Assembly (NCBI GenBank): GCA_964505325.1 | Contig: CAZDHT010000258.1 | Span: 1-7,449, forward strand | Direction: 5' to 3' | DNA from: CAZDHT01 sp964505325 | Lineage (GTDB): Bacteria; Planctomycetota; PUPC01 | Length of the DNA: 7,449 nt | Part shown: positions 1-5,528 of the stretch, piece after piece | How the letters are laid out: every line of letters begins with the position of its first letter | How positions within the stretch are numbered: position 1 is the stretch's first letter | Program-made: the position numbers and the translations under genes | Notes under the pieces: model-generated | What the model was told of the DNA's origin: nothing | Databases searched by the model: none | Seen by the model: only the letters and a program-made list of their open reading frames with translations

Positions 1-186
1 TTCCGGGTCGTAGTGGCAGACGTCTCTCTTTCGCTGCCACCTGTCAGCGTCGCTGCTGATCAGCGCTTCGGTGGTCCCGCAGTTCGGACATTCCTTGCTG
101 AAGTAGACCTTGCCTTCTTTGATGACGTGCGTGGCGGGGACGCGCCGGCGGCACTTCTCACAGATCCCGTAGTTGACGAGGCGCAT
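1..186 (-). CDS. Radical SAM protein, Tes/COG1964-like, N-terminal fragment (runs off left edge)
   Basis: Reading from ATG at 186 down to base 1 gives exactly 62 open codons, so the rest of the gene lies outside the window. The peptide aligns without gaps to the N-terminus of the complete radical SAM protein at 3798-5351. Both have Cys pairs at residues 9/12 and 33/36 (CxxC...CPxC), a V-P-x-T-H segment, T-E-A-L-[IV]-S-S, and W-Q-R-K-R-D near residues 50-55. The two CxxC knuckles suggest a rubredoxin-like or zinc-ribbon metal site, as in tetraether lipid synthase relatives. The start is supported because both paralogs have the same spacing from Met to the first Cys, and because an in-frame stop (237-235) lies upstream with no other ATG between. 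The Shine-Dalgarno is weak (GAGAG region). The gene follows the lipoprotein gene by 48 nt on the same strand, so it is probably co-transcribed with it. The SAM-cluster motif is not visible here; the radical SAM assignment rests on the paralog. Confidence 0.85.
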   Translation of the reverse strand, partial: MRLVNYGICEKCRRRVPATHVIKEGKVYFSKECPNCGTTEALISSDADRWQRKRDVCHYDPE

Positions 187-234
187 GTGCTGGCTCTCGG
201 GCGAAAGGATCCGCCGTTTGCGGCTCGCCCGACC

Positions 235-816
235 TTACTTCGGAGCGGTCGTTTTGGTGGACGCTTCCGCAACGGGGCGGCCGACCACGTCGTCGCTAAA
301 GATGTCCATCCCCAACCAGCCGAGGAAGAAGTCGGCGAACTCGGGGAAGTGGCAGTTGAGAGCGACACCGACCCATCCGAGATGGAGGAGCTTGGGGCAG
401 TTGAGCGTCTGTCGGAAGGGCGGCCGAGGGCCGAGGGCGAGTCCGAGCGGCCCGACGGCGTAGGAGTCGGGTTTCTCCGGCTTGTCGGGGTCGACGGCGT
501 CGTTGTAGCCGAGCGCTTCGCGCCCCCAGAGGAACGCGCCGCCGCAGTGGTGAAGTGCGGGGAACTTGCCGAACTCGCGGCCACAGATGCCGTGCAGCGT
601 GCCATCGAAGTTCGAGTAGCCGAACGTAATGAAGTTGAAGAAGCCGAGGTAGAGCGCGAACCGCGGTTTTTCGGACGTGGTGAGGCCGCCATCGAACATG
701 TCCATCATGTCGAAGCCACGGTTTCGCATGTACGGCGATGAGCAGCCGCTGCAAAGCAGCGCTCCGGCCAGGATGAGGATCGCCGCCGTCCCGGGAACCG
801 CTCGTCTCGCACCCAT
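235..816 (-). CDS. Predicted lipoprotein, unrecognised family, paralog of the protein at 1027-1653
   Basis: The product has 193 residues. It begins with a signal peptide: M-G-A-R-R, a hydrophobic stretch rich in A/L/I, then a lipobox L-C-S-G-C with lipidated Cys at residue 25. The mature part holds D-M-x-D near 38-42, F-G-Y near 65-67, D-G near 71-72, F-L-W-G near 95-98, V-G-P-L-G near 121-125, LHLGWVGVALN at 144-154 and DFFLGWLGMDI at 162-172, then a short polar tail. The same motifs occur in the same order in the neighbouring lipoprotein. I do not recognise the family and assign no activity; the lipid anchor puts it on the periplasmic or outer face of a membrane. I chose ATG at 816 over GTG at 831 because AGAGGAG lies 5-6 nt before it and the signal peptide is cleaner. 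The radical SAM gene follows after 48 nt, suggesting a shared transcript from the promoter at 939-967. Confidence 0.85.
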   Translation of the reverse strand: MGARRAVPGTAAILILAGALLCSGCSSPYMRNRGFDMMDMFDGGLTTSEKPRFALYLGFFNFITFGYSNFDGTLHGICGREFGKFPALHHCGGAFLWGREALGYNDAVDPDKPEKPDSYAVGPLGLALGPRPPFRQTLNCPKLLHLGWVGVALNCHFPEFADFFLGWLGMDIFSDDVVGRPVAEASTKTTAPK

Positions 817-938
817 ACTTGCTCCTCTCACACATCCAGCGGCTCGACGCCCCGTCCGGATGACGGATTGCCCCGCGCCGACCCGTCTCTCTTTACCTTC
901 TCGGGGCCCTCCGTTGGGGTCCCTGCGTGGCGGGAGAT

Positions 939-967
939 ATTCTCTCCAAAACCACCTCGGAAGTCAA
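939..967 (-). promoter_or_regulatory. Sigma70-like promoter for the lipoprotein/radical SAM unit
   Basis: On the minus strand a -35 box TTGACT (967-962) is separated by exactly 17 nt from a -10 box GAGAAT (944-939). This predicts a start near 932 and a leader of about 115 nt before the ATG at 816. The block 937-969 matches the promoter block of the complete radical SAM gene (5421-5453) at 27 of 33 positions, including the spacer word GGTTTTG, which core promoters do not need to share. This argues for common descent or a shared regulator. The function is inferred from sequence only. Confidence 0.65.
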
Positions 968-990
968 GTGGGGCGCGGGACCTCCTGCAA

Positions 991-1002
991 GGTCGCTCGA
1001 CC
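991..1002. other. Short perfect palindrome, possible operator or part of a weak terminator
   Basis: GGTCGCTCGACC has arms GGTCG and CGACC around two bases. It lies just downstream of the second lipoprotein gene (stop at 1027) and about 25 bp upstream of the -35 box at 962-967. It could be a protein-binding site for that promoter, or part of a folded 3' end together with nearby GACCT/AGGTC. There is no T-run, and no copy near the related promoter at 5423-5451, so its role is uncertain. Confidence 0.25.
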
Positions 1003-1026
1003 GTATCGCATGTTTGCCGCGCCCTG

Positions 1027-1653
1027 CTAGGTTGCGGGCTCCCGCTCCGTCGGTTTTGGTTCAGCCAGCCTCGGTTTTGACGGGCCGGGCTTGGCCTCCG
1101 TTTTCTTCGGCCACTCGCCGCGCGGCTTCCCGTCGTCGTGGCAAATGTCGGCTCCGAACCAACCGAGCGCAAAGTCCGCCATTTGCAGCCACCGCGCGTT
1201 GAGCACGACGCCGATCCAGCCGAGATGAAGGTGGTCCACGCAGCAGAGCATGTATTCCGGCCCGGGGTACGGTGCACTCTTCTTGCCCAGAGGGCCGGAC
1301 CGCTGGTGGTTGAGTGTCCTCGGGTCGTCCAGGTCGAATTCTCCGAAGGCGACCCTCTGCTCGCCCCACAGGGCCAGCCCGATCCCTTCGAGGTGGTGCC
1401 GCAGGAGCCCGACCTGACCGCCGCCGAGGCCCAGGAAACTCCCGTCCACCTTGCCGTACCCGAAGGCGAAGACCGGCGAGCATGCCTTGTAGACCGCGAT
1501 CTGCGGGGTCTTGGTGAAGGTCACCCCGACGTCGATCATGTCCAGCGCATCTTCCCACCGGTGCTGGAGATTGGTGCATCCCGATAAGCCGAACAGGGCG
1601 ATCCCGAGAATCAGCGCCGCAGCTCCCCGCAACATCACAGCACGTGATCGCAT
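1027..1653 (-). CDS. Predicted lipoprotein with charged C-terminal tail, unrecognised family
   Basis: The product has 208 residues. The signal peptide starts M-R-S-R, runs through a hydrophobic A/L/I/G segment and ends in a canonical lipobox L-S-G-C with lipidated Cys at 26. It shares an ordered motif set with the lipoprotein at 235-816: L-D-M-I-D (37-41), F-G-Y (64-66), D-G (70-71), L-W-G (95-97), G-P-L-G (120-123), LHLGWIGVVLN (142-152) and DFALGWFGADI (160-170). After about residue 178 it has a Lys/Pro/Glu-rich tail that the paralog lacks, likely disordered. The ATG at 1653 follows an excellent Shine-Dalgarno, AAGGAGG, with 4 nt spacing; Met7 has no such signal. The gene is upstream of the other lipoprotein on the same strand with a 210-nt gap that has its own promoter. 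The two therefore look like tandem duplicates rather than a tight operon. Function is unknown. Confidence 0.87.
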   Translation of the reverse strand: MRSRAVMLRGAAALILGIALFGLSGCTNLQHRWEDALDMIDVGVTFTKTPQIAVYKACSPVFAFGYGKVDGSFLGLGGGQVGLLRHHLEGIGLALWGEQRVAFGEFDLDDPRTLNHQRSGPLGKKSAPYPGPEYMLCCVDHLHLGWIGVVLNARWLQMADFALGWFGADICHDDGKPRGEWPKKTEAKPGPSKPRLAEPKPTEREPAT

Positions 1654-1689
1654 AATGCCTCCTTAACATCTACCCCTGACGCAAAACGA

Positions 1690-1718
1690 ATGATACCACA
1701 GTACGTTGGCCAAGTCCT
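1690..1718 (-). promoter_or_regulatory. Possible promoter for the lipoprotein gene at 1027-1653
   Basis: On the minus strand a good -10 box TATCAT (1695-1690) lies 17 nt from AGGACT (1718-1713), which matches the -35 consensus only partly (GAC core). The predicted start near 1683 gives a leader of about 30 nt ending in the strong AAGGAGG before ATG 1653. It lacks the GGTTTTG spacer word of the two radical SAM unit promoters, so this lipoprotein gene is probably controlled differently. Confidence 0.4.
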
Positions 1719-1805
1719 GCAAACGGAAAGCAAGGACGCTGAGGCGGAACTCCCTTTCCAGTGCTGCTGATTTGAGGGAACACCTGACCGCGCCGCGCTC
1801 GTTTT

Positions 1806-1830
1806 CCTAGCATAATTCTAGGAGTATAGT
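1806..1830 (+). promoter_or_regulatory. Palindrome CCTAG-N7-CTAGG next to a -10-like TATAGT; possible distal promoter or operator
   Basis: CCTAG (1806-1810) and CTAGG (1818-1822) form a perfect inverted repeat around an A/T-rich centre. TATAGT at 1825-1830 is a near-consensus -10 box. TTTTCC 17 nt upstream (1802-1807) is only a poor -35, so the palindrome would sit inside the spacer like an operator. The stronger promoter for the downstream gene is at 1912-1940, so this one is a secondary candidate. The site lies in the 320-bp divergent region (1654-1973), in which I see no gene. Confidence 0.3.
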
Positions 1831-1852
1831 CTCCAAAGCCTCGGCTGTCAAG

Positions 1853-1893
1853 ATGTCGTTCCGTTTCTGTCGCTACGACATTCGCTACGACAT
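1853..1893 (+). repeat. Tandem 12-bp direct repeat with an inverted half-site; candidate regulator binding site
   Basis: TCGCTACGACAT occurs twice back to back (1870-1881 and 1882-1893) with no mismatch. Its half-site ACGACAT also occurs inverted as ATGTCGT at 1853-1859, so three half-sites lie within 41 bp. The repeat pair is centred about 65 bp upstream of the predicted start of the phosphatase gene, just before its -35 box. That is a usual place for an activator. No matching regulator gene is in the window. The arrangement is seen directly; the regulatory role is inferred. Confidence 0.5.
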
Positions 1894-1911
1894 TTGCCGA
1901 CGCTCCGGCAG

Positions 1912-1940
1912 TTGACCAACCCGCCCCGCGAGCGTAGAAT
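1912..1940 (+). promoter_or_regulatory. Sigma70-like promoter for the FHA-GAF-PP2C gene
   Basis: TTGACC (1912-1917) and TAGAAT (1935-1940) are separated by exactly 17 nt. The predicted start near 1947 gives a leader of about 27 nt before ATG 1974. The boxes match those of the two minus-strand promoters in this window (TTGACT with GAGAAT or CAGAAT), which suggests one main sigma factor with consensus TTGAC[TC]-N17-NAGAAT. The spacer here is GC-rich and lacks the GGTTTTG word of the other two. Confidence 0.65.
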
Positions 1941-1973
1941 CCAGGGCACACATCGCTGGGGTTCCGAGGAGCT

Positions 1974-3638
1974 ATGACACCGACACTCACCATCCATGCC
2001 GAAACGGGGGCGCCGCAGCACTTCCAGTTGAAGGCCAAGGGTGTGCTCATCGGCCGCGTGGCCGACTGTGACATCTGCATCCCAAGAGCCGAGGTGTCGC
2101 GGCACCACGCCCGCATCTTCCAGGACCCCTTCGGGCGGTGGATTCTGGAAGATCTGGGCAGCGGGAACGGTACGTGGGTAGACGGCGAGCGGATCGAGGC
2201 GTGCGCCCTTGCGCCCGGCAAGAAGGTCATGATTGCCCAGCACACGCTGGTGTTCTCGCAGGAGCCGGAAGGCCAGATCGGGCCGGACGCCAGCGCCGTC
2301 TCGAAGACGACCGTGTTCCACGACGCCGGCGAGGTCACCCTCCGCGAGCCGGCCGCCGAGGGCGGCCTCAGCCACAGGCGCATGCAGCAGGTCAGCACGC
2401 TCATCGAGCGCCTCGCGCAACTCACCGCCTCCGCCGAGCTGTATCCCGAGTCGTGCCGGTGCATTGCCGCGGAGCCCGGACAGATGGCCGCGGTCGTCCG
2501 CCTGCAGGGTGCGGCGGCCTCGGCTGAGCCGGAGCTGCTTGCCGTGCACTCCGGCGGCACGGCCGGGGCGCGGCCTGAGGGCGCGGCTGCCCAGGTGCAC
2601 CTTTCGCGCCGGGTGCTTCGCGCCGTGCGTGAATCGGGCGACGCCGTCATCGCCAGCAATGTCCCGTCGGCGCCCAGCCAGATGGAGTTGACGGTGATCG
2701 ACCTCCGCAGCCCGCGCACCGTGTGCGCCGCCGCCATCGTAGCGGAGGAGGAGTTCACGGACGCGCTCTATCTCGATACGCCGTCCGGCGCGGCGGACGC
2801 GGGCGCCCTGGACTTCGCGCGGGCCGTGGCACGCCAGGTGGCGTTCGCCCGAAGGAGCCTGCTGTTCGCGGAGGATCGTGCCCAGCGCGCGGCGCTCGAC
2901 CAGCAACTTGACTGGGCCCGCCGGATCCAGGAACGGCTGATGCCCCAGGCCGCCATCGACATCCCCGGGGTCGACACCGCCACGTGCTATCGGCCCGCGA
3001 TGTGGGTCGGTGGCGACTACTGTGACCTGTGGCAACTCCAAGACGGGCGGCTCGCCGTCTGCGTCGCCGACGTGGCCGGCAAGGGCCTGCCCGCCGCGAT
3101 GGTGATGTCCAACCTCCAGGCCACCCTGCGGGCGACGATGGCCTTCAGCACCGACCTGCGCGAGGTGATGGACCACGTCAACCGGCACCTTCGGGAGAGC
3201 ACGCCCGACGACATGTTCGTCACCATGTTCCTCGGGCTCTACTCACCGTCGGACGGCACGCTGGCCTACGCGAACGCGGGGCACATGCCGCCGATGAAGG
3301 TCCTGAGCGGCGCCGGCGCCGCGCCGCTGGGCGACGCCACCGGGCCGCCCATCGGCGTGATCGACACCCCATTCGAGACGGCGGCGTTCCGGTTGGAGCC
3401 GGGGGCCGGGCTGGTTCTTGTCACCGACGGCATTACCGAGGCGGAGTCGCCCACCGAAGAGTTGTTCGGACTGGATCGCCTGGAGCAGGTCCTCGCCGGC
3501 GGGAAGTTCACGACCGCCGGGCAGATGGTCCAATTCGTCGCCGACGCGGCCGACGCGTTTCGCGGCCGCGCGCCGCAGGGCGACGACGTAACCGTCCTCG
3601 CACTTCTCAACACCACCGGGCAGGACCCGTCCTGTTGA
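1974..3638 (+). CDS. FHA-GAF-PP2C (SpoIIE/RsbU-type) serine phosphatase
   Basis: The product has 554 residues and is probably cytoplasmic, with no signal peptide or membrane segment. Residues 1-95 form an FHA domain, which binds phosphothreonine peptides: G27-R28, S42-R-H-H45 and N65-G-T67 are the expected binding residues. Residues about 133-298 look like a divergent GAF sensor domain (S-R-R-V-L, then A-L-Y-L-D near 264-268). A charged helical linker (about 298-318) follows. Residues 318-545 are a SpoIIE-type PP2C domain with I-Q-x-x-L-M-P, VGGDYCD (345-351), DVAGKGLPAA (366-375), NAGHMPP, TDGITEA (484-490) and GDDVTVL (536-542). Metal-binding Asp residues 348, 366, 485 and 538 are present, so it should be active. 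Family members dephosphorylate anti-sigma antagonist (STAS) proteins or other phosphoproteins; no STAS or kinase gene is in the window. The ATG follows GAGGAG closely. A tandem repeat and a promoter lie upstream. The gene stands alone, divergent from the lipoproteins and convergent with the radical SAM gene. Confidence 0.93.
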   Translation: MTPTLTIHAETGAPQHFQLKAKGVLIGRVADCDICIPRAEVSRHHARIFQDPFGRWILEDLGSGNGTWVDGERIEACALAPGKKVMIAQHTLVFSQEPEGQIGPDASAVSKTTVFHDAGEVTLREPAAEGGLSHRRMQQVSTLIERLAQLTASAELYPESCRCIAAEPGQMAAVVRLQGAAASAEPELLAVHSGGTAGARPEGAAAQVHLSRRVLRAVRESGDAVIASNVPSAPSQMELTVIDLRSPRTVCAAAIVAEEEFTDALYLDTPSGAADAGALDFARAVARQVAFARRSLLFAEDRAQRAALDQQLDWARRIQERLMPQAAIDIPGVDTATCYRPAMWVGGDYCDLWQLQDGRLAVCVADVAGKGLPAAMVMSNLQATLRATMAFSTDLREVMDHVNRHLRESTPDDMFVTMFLGLYSPSDGTLAYANAGHMPPMKVLSGAGAAPLGDATGPPIGVIDTPFETAAFRLEPGAGLVLVTDGITEAESPTEELFGLDRLEQVLAGGKFTTAGQMVQFVADAADAFRGRAPQGDDVTVLALLNTTGQDPSC

Positions 3639-3691
3639 GTCCTGCATTTCTGTTGAGTTTCAGGTAGTTGAAGGAAAGGCCATCGGGTGCT

Positions 3692-3773
3692 GAAGGTGTC
3701 AGGACCCTTTTTGGGGAGCATAACTCAGGATTGGATCGTACCGTGTCGCCCGAAAAATGGTCCTGACACCTTC
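3692..3773. repeat. 82-bp near-perfect inverted repeat (REP-like) between convergent genes
   Basis: The arms GAAGGTGTCAGGACC (3692-3706) and GGTCCTGACACCTTC (3759-3773) are perfect 15-bp complements. Pairing continues inward through T5 (3708-3712) with A5 (3753-3757) and GGG (3714-3716) with CCC (3749-3751), giving 23 of 25 paired positions around a 32-nt loop. It fills the gap between the phosphatase stop (3638) and the radical SAM stop (3798), which face each other, so it could terminate both transcripts. From memory, GGTGTCAGGACC followed by T-runs is typical of REP sequences mobilised by REP-associated Y1 (RAYT) transposases. No such transposase is visible here, and the IS4-family enzyme nearby belongs to another class. 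Confidence 0.75.
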
Positions 3774-3797
3774 TGTCCAGGAGCAGACCGCCTCTCG

Positions 3798-5351
3798 TCA
3801 CGAGCGTTGTTGTGCGGAGACCGCCGGTGAGGATGCCTTTCTGCCCCGAACGGTGCCGTACTTCGCGGTGATCCCCCTCATGATGTCGTCCTTGTACAGC
3901 GTCCACGTGCAGACCGGGATGGTCCGGACTTCGCCCGTATCCGGGTCTTCAAAGGCGAACGCCGCCCCGCACTTGTACAGCCGTTCCGACTCGAGCGAGT
4001 GATGCTCCTCAAATGGCAGAATAATGGAGGCCAGGCCGTCCCTGAGCCACGTGTGCCGCCGGAGCTGTTCACGCAGGGTTCGCCCGATGAGCAGTCCCGC
4101 CAGTATGCGCGCGACACCCAGCCAGCGGCTGCCCTTCATGATTCGCTTGAAGTGCGGCGCCTTGAGGAGCAAGCCGGCGAACGTCATCAGCACGATTCGC
4201 TGTCCGCGTCGCCTCTGGGCGGGATCGTCCGGGTCCAGCTTCGCCAGCTTCGCGTCGATCTTCCGGGCGCGCCGGATGGCCTCCGCCGCGACCTCTTCGA
4301 GAGGGCGTTTCAGGAAATAGCTGAGCGGGCGATAGCGCTGCCCGTCGGAGAAGAAATGGGTGCCCGCCTCGCAGTTGGGGTGGATGTCGGGGAACGTTTG
4401 TCTGCCACCCACGCCGAGAAACGAGAGCGCCCGGTTCAGATGATGCTGCAGGCCGAGCGACAGGTACTCCACCCTGTCGTCGGGGAAGGCGTCGTCAACG
4501 ATTTCCTGCACGTCTTCGATGGTCGTGCATACATCTGCTTCGAACGCACCCGGTTCCCAGGTCTCGGTCAGCGGGATGAAGTACAGGCCCTTGATGTGGC
4601 TGGTGTGATCGTGGCAGAACTGGAACAAGTCGGCGATGTGCTGGTCGTTGATGTGGCGGGCCACACAGCACATGATGATGTTCCAGCGCTTCTTGCTGTG
4701 CTTCTTCAGGTTGTCCAGGCCCTTCAACCTCCGGGCGCAGGCAGAGGGGACCCCGCGCAGCCTCCTGTCGATCTCGGGGTCCCGGCCGTCACAACTGAAC
4801 AGCACGGCCACGTCCTTCTCGACGAGCGCCTTGCAGTACTCCTCGTCTTCCAGTTTCAGGCCGTTGGTGTTCACGTGCACGCGCAGTCCGTGCCGGTGCG
4901 CGATGTCGATGATGTCAAACAGGTCCTCGCGCACGGTGGGCTCGCCGCCAAACAGGTGCACCACCGGCGGCGGGGTCATCTTGGCCACCTCTGCCAGGAC
5001 CTTCTCGAAGTAGGCGAGGGGCGGGTCGAACTCAAACCCCATGGTCGGGATGTTGGCGATGCAGATGGGGCAGTTCATGTTGCAGCGGTTGGTCACCTCA
5101 ACGAACACCATGCGCGGATGATGCTGGTGGGTGCACCCCCGGCACTCCATCTCGCAGCCCGCGCCGGCAGGCCGGTATTCGTACAGGTCTCTCTTGCGCT
5201 GCCAGAGGGCCGCGCTCGAGCTGACCAGAGCCTCGGTGACCCCGCATTCGGGGCAGTTCTTGACGAGGTAGACCTCGCCATCCCTCACCTCGTGGGTAAC
5301 CGGAACCCGCTTCCGGCACTGGTCACAGAACCCGATATTCGCTGGCGGCAT
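3798..5351 (-). CDS. Radical SAM protein resembling tetraether/membrane-spanning lipid synthases (COG1964-type)
   Basis: The product has 517 residues. The N-terminus carries C9-x2-C12 and C33-x2-C36, a rubredoxin-like metal site. C66-x3-C70-x2-C73 follows, probably ligating an auxiliary iron-sulphur cluster. E85-V-T-N-R then leads into the SAM-cluster motif C90-x3-C94-x2-C97 (NRCNMNCPIC). H-L-F-G-G-E-P (132-138) is the SAM-binding GGE-type motif, and V-N-T-N-G (160-164) is a typical barrel strand. Cys327, Cys461 and Cys481 could bind a further cluster. This order matches the archaeal tetraether synthase Tes and bacterial membrane-spanning lipid synthase candidates, which join acyl or isoprenoid chains by C-C bonds. 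A lipid substrate is inferred, not shown; other COG1964 members are uncharacterised. Residues about 385-425 are hydrophobic to amphipathic and could touch a membrane. ATG 5351 follows AGGAG by about 7 nt, with a promoter at 5423-5451. It is a paralog of the truncated gene at 1-186 but has no lipoprotein gene beside it. Confidence 0.88.
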   Translation of the reverse strand: MPPANIGFCDQCRKRVPVTHEVRDGEVYLVKNCPECGVTEALVSSSAALWQRKRDLYEYRPAGAGCEMECRGCTHQHHPRMVFVEVTNRCNMNCPICIANIPTMGFEFDPPLAYFEKVLAEVAKMTPPPVVHLFGGEPTVREDLFDIIDIAHRHGLRVHVNTNGLKLEDEEYCKALVEKDVAVLFSCDGRDPEIDRRLRGVPSACARRLKGLDNLKKHSKKRWNIIMCCVARHINDQHIADLFQFCHDHTSHIKGLYFIPLTETWEPGAFEADVCTTIEDVQEIVDDAFPDDRVEYLSLGLQHHLNRALSFLGVGGRQTFPDIHPNCEAGTHFFSDGQRYRPLSYFLKRPLEEVAAEAIRRARKIDAKLAKLDPDDPAQRRRGQRIVLMTFAGLLLKAPHFKRIMKGSRWLGVARILAGLLIGRTLREQLRRHTWLRDGLASIILPFEEHHSLESERLYKCGAAFAFEDPDTGEVRTIPVCTWTLYKDDIMRGITAKYGTVRGRKASSPAVSAQQRS

Positions 5352-5422
5352 CGCGCGACTCCTTCGGCTTCACGGTTGTCGAGGCCGACTCAAGCTGTCA
5401 TAACCTACCAACCGAGGGTAAT

Positions 5423-5451
5423 ATTCTGTACAAAACCAAGCGGGAAGTCAA
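5423..5451 (-). promoter_or_regulatory. Sigma70-like promoter for the complete radical SAM gene
   Basis: On the minus strand TTGACT (5451-5446) and CAGAAT (5428-5423) are 17 nt apart, predicting a start near 5416 and a leader of about 65 nt. The surrounding block 5421-5453 matches the promoter block at 937-969 at 27 of 33 positions, with all mismatches in the spacer or at the -10 edge. That supports both as real and related promoters. Confidence 0.68.
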
Positions 5452-5528
5452 GTAAGACGATGTATAGAGCCATTTCCGATCTGGCCCTGCGGCACGCGCG
5501 GCTGTAGCCGAGGCCCATGACCTCATCT

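Noticed and set aside
13..741. Plus-strand reading frame over the first lipoprotein gene
   Set aside because: The minus strand has a signal peptide, lipobox, Shine-Dalgarno and a paralog; the plus frame has none of these.
817..831. GTG at 831 as start of the first lipoprotein
   Set aside because: It overlaps the region holding the Shine-Dalgarno for ATG 816, and ATG 816 gives a cleaner signal peptide.
1870..1893. Start of a CRISPR or other repeat array
   Set aside because: Only two 12-bp copies directly abut with no spacer; far too short for CRISPR.
1848..3188. Minus-strand reading frame (446 codons) opposite the FHA-PP2C gene
   Set aside because: Shadow of a gene with clear FHA and phosphatase motifs; its translation is low-complexity and without domains.
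3621..3659. CAGGAC/GTCCTG palindrome and repeated CTGTTGAGT around the phosphatase stop as a terminator
   Set aside because: The hairpin loop is only two bases and overlaps the coding end; there is no T-run, and the repeat is short and imperfect. The longer inverted repeat at 3692-3773 is the better candidate.
3999..5507. Plus-strand reading frame (502 codons) opposite the radical SAM gene
   Set aside because: Antisense to a gene with exact CxxxCxxC and GGE motifs; no Shine-Dalgarno and no recognisable domain.
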